Origin: Plasmopara viticola
Lineage: Eukaryota > Oomycota > Peronosporomycetes > Peronosporales > Peronosporaceae
Direction: 5' to 3'
Assembly (NCBI GenBank): GCA_001695595.3
Contig: MBPM02000085.1
Span: 236,462 to 300,461 of the forward strand
Length of the DNA: 64,000 nucleotides
Translations under genes and position numbers: made by a program
Notes under the pieces: generated by a model
What the model was told of the DNA's origin: nothing
Database searches by the model: none
The model's input: only the letters and a program-made list of their open reading frames with translations
Shown: positions 44,431 to 59,400 of the stretch, one piece after another
Layout: each line of letters opens with the position of its first letter
Position numbering within the stretch: the first letter of the stretch is position 1

Positions 44431-47400
44431 AAACACACGCTTAGGAGTGGCTCTTTTGAATTCGAGCTTATCTAAAAGGATTGAAAAGACGTATCTGTGG
44501 TCGTACAGCGTACCAGCGCTTGAATGAAGTGATGGTAAGCTTAGTCGTGGCCCTATTGCGGCTGTGAACGTTTCGATAGATTGAAAGAACGTATCTATGA
44601 TCGTACAACGTCTCAGCGCTTCAATAAAGTTATTATACGCTTAGTTGTATCTCTATTGCATCTGTGCGCGTCTCAAAAGACAGAAAGGACGTATCTGTCG
44701 TCGCACATTATCTCAGCACTCTAGGAAAATGATTATACATTTAGTTGCGGCTCAATAACGTCTGTGCACGTCTTGAATGATAGAAAGTACGTTTTTGTGG
44801 CCGCACAGCGTCTCAGCGCTTCAATGATGTAAACACACGCTTAGATTTGGCACTTTTGCGTCCGAGCTCATCTGCAAGGATTGAAAAGACGTATCTATGG
44901 TCGTACAGCGTACTAGCTCTTAAATGAAGTGAATGTACGCTTAGTAGTGGCCCTATTGCGGTTGTGAACGTTTCGATAGATTGAAAGGACGTATCTATGG
45001 TCGTACAACGTCTCAACGCTTCAAAAGAGCAATTATACGCTTGGTTGTATCTCTATGGCATCTGTGCGCGTCTTAAAAGACAGAAAGGACGTATCTGTCG
45101 TCGCACATTATCTCAGCGCTCTAGGAAAATGATTGTACATTTAGTTGCGGCTCAATTACGTCTGGACACGTCTTAAATGATAGAAAGTACGTATTTGTGG
45201 CCACACAGCGTCTCAGCGCTCTAATGATGTAGACACACGCTTAGGAGTGTCTCTTTTGCGTCCGAGCTTATCTAAAAGGATTGAAAAAACGTATCTGTGG
45301 TCGTACAGCGTCCCAGCGTTCAAATAAAGTGAATGTACGCTTACTTGTGGCCTATTGCGGCTTTGAACGTTGAGATAGATTGAAAGGAAGTATCTTTGGT
45401 CGCTACAACGTCTCAGCGCTTCAATAGAGTTATTATACGCTTTGTTGTATCTCTAATGCATCTGTGCGTGTCTTAAAAGACAGAAAGGACGTCTCTGTCG
45501 TCGCACATTATCTCAGCGCTCTAGGAAAATGATTATACATTTAGTTGCGGCTCAAATACGTCTGTGCACGTCTTGAATGATAGAAAGTACGTATTTGTGG
45601 CCGCACAGCGTCTCAGCACTTCAATGATGTAAACACACGCTTAGTTGTGGCTCTTTTGCGTCCGAGCTCATCTAAAAGGATTAAAAAGACGTATCTATGG
45701 TCGTACAGCGTACCAGCGCTTGAATGAAGTAAATGTACGCTTAGTCGTGGCCCTATTGCGGCTGTGAACGTTTCGATAGATTGAAAGAACGTATCTATGA
45801 TCGTACAACGTCTCAACGCTATATTAGAGTTATTATACGCTTAGTTGTATCTTTATTGCATCTGTGCGCGTCTTTAAAGACAGAAAGGACGTATCTGTCG
45901 TCGCACATTATCTCAACGCTCTAGGAAAATGATTGTACATTTAGTTGCGGCTCAATTACGTCTGTGAACGTCTTGATTGATAGAAAGTACGTATTTGTGG
46001 CCGCACAGCGTCTCAGCGCTTCAATGATGTAAACACACGCTTAGGAGTGTCTCTTTTGCGTCCGAGCTTATCTAAAAGGATTGAAAAAACGTATCTATGG
46101 TCGTACAGCGTCCCAGCGTTTAAATAAAGTGAATGTACGCTTAGTTGTGGCCCTATTGCGGCTTTGAACGTTTAGATAGATTAAAAGGACGTATCTATGG
46201 TCGCTACAACGTCTCAGCGCTTCAATAGAGTTATTATACGCTTTGTTGTATCTCCAAAGCATCTGTGCGTGTCTTAAAAGACAGAAAGGACGTATCTGTC
46301 GTCGCACATTATCTCAGCGCTCTAGGAAAATGATTGTACATTTAGTTGCGGCTCAATTACGTCTGTGCACGTCTTAAATGATAGAAAGTACGTATTTGTG
46401 GCCACACAGCGTCTCAGCGCTTCAATGATGTAAACACACGCTTAGTTGTGGCTCTTTTGCGTCCGAGCTCATCTAAAAGGATTAAAAAGACGTATCTATG
46501 GTCGTACAGCGTACCAGCGCTTGAATGAAGTGAATGTACGCTTAGTTGTGGCCCTATTGCGGTTGTGAACGTTGCGATAGATTGAAAGGACGTATCTATG
46601 GTCGTACAACGTCTCAACGCTTCAAAAGAGTTATTATACGCTTTGTTGTATCTCTATTGCATCTGTGCGCGTCTTAAAAGACAGAAAGGACGTATCTGTC
46701 GTCGCACATTATCTCAGCGCTCTAGGAAAATGATTGTACATTTAGTTGCGGCTCAATTACGTCTGTGCACGTCTTGAATGATAGAAAGTACGTATTTGTG
46801 GCCGCACAGCGTCTCAGCGCTTCAATGATGTAAACACACGCTTAGGTTTGGCACTTTTGTGTCCGAGCTCATCTGCAAGGATTGAAAAGACGTATCTATG
46901 GTCGTACAGCGTACCAGCTCTTAAATGAAGTGAATGTACGCTTAGTCGTGGCCCTATTGCGGTTGTGAACGTTTCGATAGATTGAAAGGACGTATCTATG
47001 GTCGTACAACGTCTCAACGCTTCAAAAGAGTTATTATACGCTTGGTTGTATCTCTATTGCATCTGTGCGCGTCTTTAAAGACAGAAAGGACGTATCTGTC
47101 GTCGCACATTATCTCAGCGCTCTAGGAAAATGATTGTACATTTAGTTGCGGCTCAATTACGTCTGTGCACGTCTTGAATGATAGAAAGTACGTATTTGTG
47201 GCCGCACAGCGTCTCAGCGCTTCAATGATGTAAACACACGCTTAGGAGTGTCTCTTTTGCGTCCGAGCTTATCTAAAAGGATTGAAAAAACGTATCTGTG
47301 GTCGTACAGCGTCCCAGCGTTTAAATAAAGTGAATGTACGCTTAGTTGTGGCCTATTGCGGCTTTGAACGTTTAGATTGATTAAAAGGACGTATCTTTGG

Positions 47401-50400
47401 TTGCTACAACGTCTCAGCGCTTCAATAGAGTTATTATACGCTTTGTTGTATCTCTAATGCATCTGTGCGTGTCTTAAAAGACAGAAAGGACGTATCTGTC
47501 GTCGCACATTATCTCAGCGCTCTAGGAAAATGATTGTACATTTAGTTGCGGCTCAATTACGTCTGTGCACGTCTTGAATGATAGAAAGTACGTATTTGTG
47601 GCCGCACAGCGTCTCAGCGCTTCAATGATGTAAACACACGCTTAGTTGTGGCTCTTTTGCGTCCGAGCTCATCTAAAAGGATTAAAAAGACGTATCTATG
47701 GTCGTACAGCGTACCAGCGCTTGAATGAAGTGAATGTACGCTTAGTCGTGGCCCTATTGCGGCTGTGAACGTTTCGATAGATTGAAAGGACGTATCTATG
47801 GTCGTACAACGTCTCAACGCTTCAAAAGAGTTATTATACGCTTTGTTGTATCTCTATTGCATCTGTGCGCGTCTTAAAGACAGAAAGGACGTATCTGTCG
47901 TCGCACATTATCTCAGCGCTCTAGGAAAATGATTGTACATTTAGTTGCGGCTCAATTACGTCTGTGCACGTCTTGAATGATAGAAAGTACGTATTTGTGG
48001 CCGCACAGCGTCTCAGCGCTTCAATGATGTAAACACACGCTTAGGAGTGTCTCTTTTGCGTCCGAGCTTATCTAAAAGGATTGAAAAACGTATCTATGGT
48101 CGTACAGCGTCCAGCGTTTAAATAAAGTGAATGTACGCTTAGTTGTGGCCCTATTGCGGCTTTGAACGTTTAGATAGATTGAAAGGACGTATCTATGGTC
48201 GCTACAACGTCTCAGCGCTTCAATAGAGTTATTATACGCTTTGTTGTATCTCTAATGCATCTGTGCGTGTCTTAAAAGACAGAAAGGACGTATCTGTCGT
48301 CGCACATTATCTCAGCGCTCTAGGAAAATGATTGTACATTTAGTTGCGGCTCAATTACGTCTGTGCACGTCTTAAATGATAGAAAGTACGTATTTGTGGC
48401 CACACAGCGTCTCAGCGCTTCAATGATGTAAACACACGCTTAGTTGTGCTCTTTTGCGTCCGAGCTCATCTAAAAGGATTGAAAAGACGTATCTATGGTC
48501 GTACAGCGTACCAGCGCTTGAATGAAGTGAATGTACGCTTAGTTGTGGCCCTATTGCGGCTTTGAACGTTTCGATAGATTGAAAGGACGTATCTATGGTC
48601 GTACAACGTCTCAACGCTTCAAGAGAGTAATTATACGCTTTGTTGTATCTCTATTGCATCTGTGCGCGTCTTAAAAGACAGAAAGGACGTATCTGTCGTC
48701 GCACATTATCTCAGCGCTCTAGGAAAATGATTGTACATTTAGTTGCGGCTCAATTACGTCTGTGCACGTCTTGAATGATAGAAAGTACGTATTTGTGGCC
48801 GCACAGCGTCTCAGCGCTTCAATGATGTAAACACACGCTTAGGTTTGGCTCTTTTGCGTCCGAGCTCATCTAAAAGGATTGAAAAGACGTATCTATGGTC
48901 GTACAGCGTACCAGCGCTTAAATGAAGTGAATGTACGCTTAGTCGTGGCCCTATTGCGGTTGTGAACGTTTCGATAGATTGAAAGAACGTATCTATGGTC
49001 GTACAACGTCTCAAAAGAGTAATTATACGCTTTGTTGTATCTCTATTGCATCTGTGCGCGTCTTAAAAGACAGAAAGGACGTATCTGTCGTCGCACATTA
49101 TCTCAGCGCTCTAGGAAAATGATTGTACATTTAGTTGCGGCTCAATTACGTCTGTGCACGTCTTGAATGATAGAAAGTACGTATTTGTGGCCGCACAGCG
49201 TCTCAGCGCTTCAATGATGTAAACACACGCTTAGGTTTGGCTCTTTTGCGTCCGAGCTCATCTAAAAGGATTGAAAAGACGTATCTATGGTCGTACAGCG
49301 TACCAGCGCTTAAATGAAGTGAATGTACGCTTAGTCGTGGCCCTATTGCGGCTGTGAACGTTTCGATAGATTGAAAGGACGTATCTATGGTCGTACAACG
49401 TCTCAACGCTTCAATAGAGTTATTATACGCTTTGTTGTATCTCTATTGCATCTGTGCGTGTCTTAAAAGACAGAAAGGACGTATCTGTCGTCGCACATTA
49501 TCTCAGCGCTCTAGGAAAATGATTGTACATTTAGTTGCGGCTCAATTACGTCTGTGCACGTCTTAAATGATAGAAAGTACGTATTTGTGGCCGCACAGCG
49601 TCTCAGCGCTTCAATGATGTAAACACACGCTTAGGAGTGTCTCTTTTGCGTCCGAGCTCATCTAAAAGGATTAGAAAAACGTATCTATGGTCGTACAGCG
49701 TCCAGCGTTTAAATAAGTGAATTACGCTTAGTCGTGGCCCTATTGCGGTTGTGAACGTTTCGATAGATTAAAAGGACGTATCTATGGTCGCTACAACGTC
49801 TCAGCGCTCTAATAGAGTTATTATACGCTTTGTTGTATCTCTATTGCATCTGTGCGTGTCTTAAAAGACAGAAAGGACGTATCTGTCGTCGCACATTATC
49901 TCAGCGCTCTAGGAAAATGATTGTACATTTAGTTGCGGCTCAATTACGTCTGTGCACGTCTTGAATGATAGAAAGTACGTATTTGTGGCCGCACAGCGTC
50001 TCAGCGCTTCAATGATGTAAACACACGCTTAGGTTTGGCACTTTTGTGTCCGAGCTCATCTAAAAGGATTGAAAAGACGTATCTATGGTCGTACAGCGTC
50101 CCAGCGTTTAAATGAAGTGAATGTACGCTTAGTTGTGGCCCTATTGCGGGTTTGAACGTTTCGATAGATTGAAAGGACGTATCTATGGTCGTACAACGTC
50201 TCAACGCTTCAAAAGAGCAATTATACGCTTTGTTGTATCTCTATGCATCTGTGCGCGTCTTAAAAGACAGAAAGGACGTATCTGTCGTCGCACATTATCT
50301 CAGCGCTCTAGGAAAATGATTGTACATTTAGTTGCGGCTCAATTACGTCTGTGCACGTCTTGAATGATAGAAAGTACGTATTTGTGGCCGCACAGCGTCT

Positions 50401-53400
50401 CAGCGCTTCAATGATGTAAACACACGCTTTGGAGTGTCTCTTTTGCGTCCGAGCTTATCTAAAAGGATTAAAAAAAGTATCTGTGGTCGTACAGCGTCCC
50501 AGCGTTTAAATAAAGTGAATGTACGCTTAGTTGTGGCCCTATTGCGGCTTTGAACGTTTAGATAGATTAAAAGGACGTATCTATGGTCGCTACAACGTCT
50601 CAGCGCTCTAATAGAGTTATTATACGCTTTGTTGTATCTCTAATGCATCTGTGCGTGTCTTAAAAGACAGAAAGGACGTATCTGTCGTCGCACATTATCT
50701 CAGCGCTCTAGGAAAATGATTGTACATTTAGTTGCGGCTCAATTACGTCTGTGCACGTCTTGAATGATAGAAAGTACGTATTTGTGGCCGCACAGCGTCT
50801 CAGCGCTTCAATGATGTAAACACACACTGAGGTTTGGCACTTTTGTGTCCGAGCTCATCTAAAAGGATTGAAAAGACGTATCTATGGTCGTACAGCGTAC
50901 CAGCGCTTAAATGAAGTGAATGTACGCTTAGTTGTGGCCCTATTGCGGTTGTGAACGTTTCGATAGATTGAAAGGACGTATCTATGGTCGTACAACGTCT
51001 CAACGCTTCAAAAGAGTTATTATACGCTTTGTTGTATCTCTAATGCATCTGTGCGTGTCTTAAAAGACAGAAAGGACGTATCTGTCGTCGCACATTATCT
51101 CAGCGCTCTAGGAAAATGATTGTACATTTAGTTGCGGCTCAATTACGTCTGTGCACGTCTTGAATGATAGAAAGTACGTATTTGTGGCCGCACAGCGTCT
51201 CAGCGCTTCAATGATGTAAACACACGCTTAGGTTTGGCACTTTTGTGTCCGAGCTCATCTAAAAGGATTGAAAAAACGTATCTATGGTCGTACAGCGTCC
51301 CAGCGTTTAAATAAAGTGAATATACGCTTAGTTGTGGCCCTATTGCGGCTTTGAACGTTTAGATAGATTAAAAGGACGTATCTATGGTCGCTACAACGTC
51401 TCAGCGCTTCAATAGAGTTATTATACGCTTTGTTGTATCTCTAATGCATCTGTGCGTGTCTTAAAAGACAGAAAGGACGTATCTGTCGTCGCACATTATC
51501 TCAGCGCTCTAGGAAAATGATTGTACATTTAGTTGCGGCTCAATTACGTCTGTGCACGTCTTGAATGATAGAAAGTACGTATTTGTGGCCGCACAGCGTC
51601 TCAGCGCTTCAATGATGTAAACACACGCTTAGGTTTGGCACTTTTGTGTCCGAGCTCATCTAAAAGGATTGAAAAGACGTATCTATGGTCGTACAGCGTA
51701 CCAGCGTTTAAATGAAGTGAATGTACGCTTAGTTGTGGCCCTATTGCGGCTTTGAACGTTTCGATAGATTGAAAGGACGTATCTATGGTCGCTACAACGT
51801 CTCAGCGCTCTAATAGAGTTATTATACGCTTTGTTGTATCTCTAATGCATCTGTGCGTGTCTTAAAAGACAGAAAGAACGTATCTGTCGTCGCACATTAT
51901 CTCAGCGCTCTAGGAAAATGATTGTACATTTAGTTGCGGCTCAATTACGTCTGTGCACGTCTTGAATGATAGAAAGTACGTATTTGTGGCCGCACAGCGT
52001 CTCAGCGCTTCAATGATGTAAACACACGCTTAGGTTTGGCACTTTTGTGTCCGAGCTCATCTAAAAGGATTAGAAAAACGTATCTATGGTCGTACAGCGT
52101 CCAGCGTTTAAATAAAGTGAATATACGCTTAGTGGTGGCCCTATTGCGGCTGTGAACGTTTCGATAGATGAAAGGACGTATCTATGGTTGTACAACGTCT
52201 CAACGCTTCAAAAGAGTTATTATACGCTTTGTTGTATCTCTAATGCATCTGTGCGTGTCTTAAAAGACAGAAAGGACGTATCTGTCGTCGCACATTATCT
52301 CAGCGCTCTAGGAAAATGATTGTACATTTAGTTGCGGCTCAATTACGTCTGTGCACGTCTTGAATGATAGAAAGTACGTATTTGTGGCCGCACAGCGTCT
52401 CAGCGCTTCAATGATGTAAACACACGCTTAGGTTTGGCACTTTTGTGTCCGAGCTCATCTAAAAGGATTGAAAAGACGTATCTATGGTCGTACAGCGTCC
52501 AGCGTTTAAATGAAGTGAATGTACGCTTAGTCGTGGCCCTATTGCGGTTGTGAACGTTTCGATAGATTGAAAGGACGTATCTATGGTTGTACAACGTCTC
52601 AACGCTTCAAAAGAGTTATTATACGCTTTGTTGTATCTCTAATGCATCTGTGCGTGTCTTAAAAGACAGAAAGGACGTATCTGTCGTCGCACATTATCTC
52701 AGCGCTCTAGGAAAATGATTGTACATTTAGTTGCGGCTCAATTACGTCTGTGCACGTCTTGAATGATAGAAAGTACGTATTTGTGGCCGCACAGCGTCTC
52801 AGCGCTTCAATGATGTAAACACACGCTTAGGTTTGGCACTTTTGTGTCCGAGCTCATCTAAAAGGATTAGAAAAACGTATCTGTGGTCGTACAGCGTCCA
52901 GCGTTTAAATAAAGTGAATATACGCTTAGTGGTGGCCCTATTGCGGCTTTGAACGTTTAGATAGATTAAAAGGACGTATCTATGGTCGCTACAACGTCTC
53001 AGCGCTCTAATAGAGTTATTATACGCTTTGTTGTATCTCTAATGCATCTGTGCGTGTCTTAAAAGACAGAAAGGACGTATCTGTCGTCGCACATTATCTC
53101 AGCGCTCTAGGAAAATGATTGTACATTTAGTTGCGGCTCAATTACGTCTGTGCACGTCTTGAATGATAGAAAGTACGTATTTGTAGGCGCTCAGCGTCTC
53201 AGCGCTTCAATGATGTAAACACACGCTTAGGTTTGGCACTTTTGTGTCCGAGCTCATAAGGATTGAAAATACGTATCTATGGTCGTACAGCGTACCAGCG
53301 CTTAAATGAAGTGAATGTACGCTTAGTCGTGGCCCTATTGCGGCTGTGAACGTTTCGATAGATTGAAAGGACGTATCTATGGTCGTACAACGTCTCAACG

Positions 53401-56400
53401 CTTCAAGAGAGCAATTATACGCTTTGTTGTATCTCTATTGCATCTGTGCGCGTCTTAAAAGACAGAAAGGACGTATCTGTCGTCGCACATTATCTCAGCG
53501 CTCTAGGAAAATGATTGTACATTTAGTTGCGGCTCAATTACGTCTGTGCACGTCTTGAATGATAGAAAGTACGTATTTGTGGCCGCACAGCGTCTCAGCG
53601 CTTCAATGATGTAAACACACGCTTAGGTTTGGCACTTTTGTGTCCGAGGTCATCTGCAAGGATTGAAAAACGTATCTGTGGTCGTACAGCGTCCCAGCGT
53701 TTAAATAAAGTGAATTTACGCTTAGTCGTGGCCCTATTGCGGCTTTGAACGTTTAGATAGATTGAAAGGACGTATCTATGGTCGTACAACGTCTCAACGC
53801 TTCAAGAGAGTAATTATACGCTTTGTTGTATCTCTAATGCATCTGTGCGTGTCTTAAAAGACAGAAAGGACGTATCTGTCGTCGCACATTATCTCAGCGC
53901 TCTAGGAAAATGATTGTACATTTAGTTGCGGCTCAATTACGTCTGTGCACGTCTTGAATGATAGAAAGTACGTATTTGTGGCCGCACAGCGTCTCAGCGC
54001 TTCAATGATGTAAACACACGCTTAGGTTTGGCACTTTTGTGTCCGAGCTCATCTAAAAGGATTAGAAAAACGTATCTGTGGTCGTACAGCGTCCAGCGTT
54101 TAAATAAAGTGAATTACGCTTAGTGTGGCCCTATTGCGCCTGTGAACGTTTAGATAGATTAAAAGGACGTATCTATGGTCGTACAACGTCTCAGCTTCAA
54201 TAGAGTAATTATACGCTTTGTTGTATCTCTATTGCATCTGTGCGTGTCTTAAAAGACAGAAAGGACGTATCTGTCGTCGCACATTATCTCAGCGCTCTAG
54301 GAAAATGATTGTACATTTAGTTGCGGCTCAATTACGTCTGTGCACGTCTTGAATGATAGAAAGTACGTATTTGTGGCCACACAGCGTCTCAGCGCTTCAA
54401 TGATGTAAACACACTTAGGTTTGGCACTTTTGTGTCCGAGCTCATCTGAAAGGATTAAAAAAACGTATCTATGGTCGTACAGCGTACCAGCGCTTAAATG
54501 AAGTGAATGTACGCTTAGTTGTGGCCCTATTGCGGCTTTGAACGTTTCGATAGATTGAAAGGACGTATCTATGGTCGTACAACGTCTCAACGCTTTAAAA
54601 GAGGAATTATACGCTTGGTTGTATCTCTATGCATCTGTGCGCGTCTTGAAAGACAGAAACGACGTATATATCGTCGCATATAATCTCAGCGCTCTAGGAA
54701 AATGATTGTACATTTAGTTGCGGCTCAATTACGTCTGTGCACGTCTTGAATGATAGAAAGTACGTATTTGTGGCCGCACAGCGTCTCAGCGCTTCAATGA
54801 TGTAAACACACGCTTAGGTTTGGCACTTTTGTCCGAGCTCATCTAAAAGGATTGGAAAGACGTATCTATGGTCGTACAGCGTACCAGCGCTTAAATAAAG
54901 TGAATGTACGCTTAGTCGTGGCCCTATTGCGGCTTTGAACGTTTCGGTAGATTAAAGGACGTATCTATGGTCGTACAACGTCTCAGCTTCTAATAGAGTT
55001 ATTATACGCTTTGTTGTATCTCTAATGCATCTGTGCGTGTCTTAAAAGACAGAAAGGACGTATCTGTCGTCGCACATTATCTCAGCGCTCTAGGAAAATG
55101 ATTGTACATTTAGTTGCGGCTCAATTACGTCTGTGCACGTCTTGAATGATAGAAAGTACGTATTTGTGGCCGCACAGCGTCTCAGCGCTTCAATGATGTA
55201 AACACACGCTTAGGTTTGGCACTTTTGTGTCCGAGCTCATCTAAAAGGATTGAAAAACGTATCTATGGTCGTACAGCGTCCAGCGCTTAAATAAAGTGAA
55301 TGTACGCTTAGTGTGGCCCTATTGCGGTTTGAACGTTTAGATAGATTGAAAAGGACGTATCTATGGTCGCTACAACGTCTCAGCGCTCTAATAGAGTTAT
55401 TATACGCTTTGTTGTATCTCTAATGCATCTGTGCGTGTCTTAAAAGACAGAAAGAACGTATCTGTCGTCGCACATTATCTCAGCGCTCTAGGAAAATGAT
55501 TGTACATTTAGTTGCGGCTCAATTACGTCTGTGCACGTCTTGAATGATAGAAAGTACGTATTTGTGGCCGCACAGCGTCTCAGCGCTTCAATGATGTAAA
55601 CACACGCTTAGGTTTGGCACTTTTGTGTCCGAGCTCATCTAAAAGGATTGAAAAGACGTATCTATGGTCGTACAGCGTACCAGCGCTTAAATGAAGTGAA
55701 TGTACGCTTAGTCGTGGCCCTATTGCGGTTGTGAACGTTTCGATAGATTGAAAGGACGTATCTATGGTCGTACAACGTCTCAACGCTTCAAAAGAGTTAT
55801 TATACGCTTTGTTGTATCTCTATTGCATCTGTGCGTGTCTTAAAAGACAGAAAGGACGTATCTGTCGTCGCACATTATCTCAGCGCTCTAGGAAAATGAT
55901 TGTACATTTAGTTGCGGCTCAATTACGTCTGTGCACGTCTTGAATGATAGAAAGTACGTATTTGTGGCCACACAGCGTCTCAGCGCTTCAATGATGTAAA
56001 CACACGCTTAGGTTTGGCACTTTTGTGTCCGAGCTCATCTAAAAGGATTGAAAAAACGTATCTATGGTCGTACAGCGTACCAGCTCTTAAATGAAGTGAA
56101 TGTACGCTTAGTCGTGGCCCTATTGCGGTTGTGAACGTTTCGATAGATTGAAAGGACGTATCTATGGTCGCTACAACGTCTCAGCGCTTCAATAGAGTTA
56201 TTATACGCTTTGTTGTATCTCTAATGCATCTGTGCGTGTCTTAAAAGACAGAAAGGACGTATCTGTCGTCGCACATTATCTCAGCGCTCTAGGAAAATGA
56301 TTGTACATTTAGTTGCGGCTCAATTACGTCTGTGCACGTCTTGAATGATAGAAAGTACGTATTTGTGGCCGCACAGCGTCTCAGCGCTTCAATGATGTAA

Positions 56401-59400
56401 ACACACTTAGGTTTGGCACTTTTGTGTCCGAGCTCATCTAAAAGGATTAAAAAAACGTATCTATGGTCGTACAGCGTACCAGCGTTTAAATAAAGTGAAT
56501 TTACGCTTAGTCGTGGCCCTATTGCGGTTGTGAACGTTTCGATAAATTGAAAGGACGTATCTATGGTCGTACAACGTCTCAACGCTTCAAAAGAGTAATT
56601 ATACGCTTTGTTGTATCTCTATTGCATCTGTGCGCGTCTTAAAAGACAGAAAAGACGTATCTGTCGTCGCACATTATCTCAGCGCTCTAGGAAAATGATT
56701 GTACATTTAGTTGCGGCTCAATTACGTCTGTGCACGTCTTGAATGATAGAAAGTACGTATTTGTAGGCGCACAGCGTCTCAGCGCTTCAATGATGTAAAC
56801 ACACGCTTAAGTTTGGCACTTTTGTGTCCGAGGTCATCTGCAAGGATTGAAAAACGTATCTGTGGTCGTACAGCGTCCCAGCGTTTAAATAAAGTGAATT
56901 TACGCTTAGTCGTGGCCCTATTGCGGTTGTGAACGTTTCGATAGATTGAAAGGACGTATCTATGGTCGTACAACGTCTCAGCGCTCTAAGAGAGTTATTA
57001 TACGCTTTGTTGTATCTCTAATGCATCTGTGCGTGTCTTAAAAGACAGAAAGGACGTATCTGTCGTCGCACATTATCTCAGCGCTCTAGGAAAATGATTG
57101 TACATTTAGTTGCGGCTCAATTACGTCTGTGCACGTCTTGAATGATAGAAAGTACGTATTTGTGGCCGCACAGCGTCTCAGCGCTTCAATGATGTAAACA
57201 CACGCTTAGGTTTGGCACTTTTGTGTCCGAGCTCATCTGCAAGGATTGAAAAGACGTATCTATGGTCGTACAGCGTACCAGCGCTTAAATGAAGTGAATG
57301 TACGCTTAGTCGTGGCCCTATTGCGGTTGTGAACGTTTCGATAGATTGAAAGAACGTATCTATGGTCGTACAACGTCTCAAAAGAGTAATTATACGCTTT
57401 GTTGTATCTCTATTGCATCTGTGCGCGTCTTAAAAGACAGAAAGGACGTATCTGTCGTCGCACATTATCTCAGCGCTCTAGGAAAATGATTGTACATTTA
57501 GTTGCGGCTCAATTACGTCTGTGCACGTCTTGAATGATAGAAAGTACGTATTTGTGGCCGCACAGCGTCTCAGCGCTTCAATGATGTAAACACACGCTTA
57601 GGTTTGGCACTTTTGCGTCCGAGCTCATCCAAAAGGATTGAAAAGACGTATCTATGGTCGTACAGCGCTTGAATGAAGTGAATGTACTCTTAGTCGTGGC
57701 CCTATTGCGGTTGTGAACGTTTCGATAGATTGAAAGGACGTATCTATGGTCGTACAACGTCTCAGCGCTTCAATAGAGCAATTAGACGCTTTGTTGTATC
57801 TCTAATGCATCTGTGCGTGTCTTAAAGGACAGAAAGGACGTATCTGTCGTCGCACATTATCTCAGCGCTCTAGGAAAATGATTGTACATTTAGTTGCGGC
57901 TCAATTACGTCTGTGCACGTCTTGAATGATAGAAAGTACGTATTTGTGGCCACACAGCGTCTCAGCGCTTCAATGATGTAAACACACGCTTAGGTTTGGC
58001 ACTTTTGTGTCCGAGCTCATCTGCAAGGATTGAAAAGACGTATCTATGGTCGTACAGCGTACCAGCTCTTAAATGAAGTGAATGTACGCTTAGTCGTGGC
58101 CCTATTGCGGTTGTGAACGTTTCGATAGATTGAAAGGACGTATCTATGGTTGTACAACGTCTCAACGCTTCAAAAGAGTTATTATACGCTTTGTTGTATC
58201 TCTATGGCATCTGTGCGTGTCTTAAAAGACAGAAAGGACGTATCTGTCGTCGCACATTATCTCAGCGCTCTAGGAAAATGATTGTACATTTAGTTGCAGC
58301 TCAATTACGTCTGTGCACGTCTTGAATGATAGAAAGTACGTATTTGTGGCCGCACAGCGTCTCAGCGCTTCAATGATGTAAACACACGCTTAGGTTTGGC
58401 ACTTTTGTGTCCGAGCTCATCTAAAAGGATTAGAAAAACGTATCTATGGTCGTACAGCGTCCCAGCGTTTAAATAAAGTGAATATACGCTTAGTGGTGGC
58501 CCTATTGCGGCTTTGAACGTTTAGATAGATTAAAAGGACGTATCTATGGTTGTACAACGTCTCAGCGCTCTAATAGAGTTATTATACGCTTTGTTGTATC
58601 TCTAATGCATCTGTGCGTGTCTTAAAAGACAGAAAGAACGTATCTGTCGTCGCACATTATCTCAGCGCTCTAGGAAAATGATTGTACATTTAGTTGCGGC
58701 TCAATTACGTCTGTGCACGTCTTGAATGATAGAAAGTACGTATTTGTAGGCGCACAGCGTCTCAGCGCTTCAATGATGTAAACACACGCTTAGGTTTGGC
58801 ACTTTTGTGTCCGAGCTCATCTAAAAGGATTGAAAAGACGTATCTATGGTCGTACAGCGTACCAGCGCTTAAATGAAGTGAATGTACGCTTAGTCGTGGC
58901 CCTATTGCGGTTGTGAACGTTTCGATAGATTGAAAGGACGTATCTATGGTTGTACAACGTCTCAACGCTTCAAAAGAGTTATTATACGCTTTGTTTTATC
59001 TCTATGGCATCTGTGCGTGTCTTAAAAGACAGAAAGGACGTATCTGTCGTCGCACATTATCTCAGCGCTCTAGGAAAATGATTGTACATTTAGTTGCGGC
59101 TCAATTACGTCTGTGCACGTCTTGAATGATAGAAAGTACGTATTTGTGGCCACACAGCGTCTCAGCGCTTCAATGATGTAAACACACGCTTAGGTTTGGC
59201 ACTTTTGTGTCCGAGCTCATCTAAAAGGATTAGAAAAACGTATCTATGGTCGTACAGCGTCCCAGCGTTTAAATAAAGTGAATATACGCTTAGTCGTGGC
59301 CCTATTGCGGCTTTGAACGTTTAGATAGATTAAAAGGACGTATCTATGGTCGCTACAACGTCTCAGCGCTCTAATAGAGTTATTATACGCTTTGTTGTAT

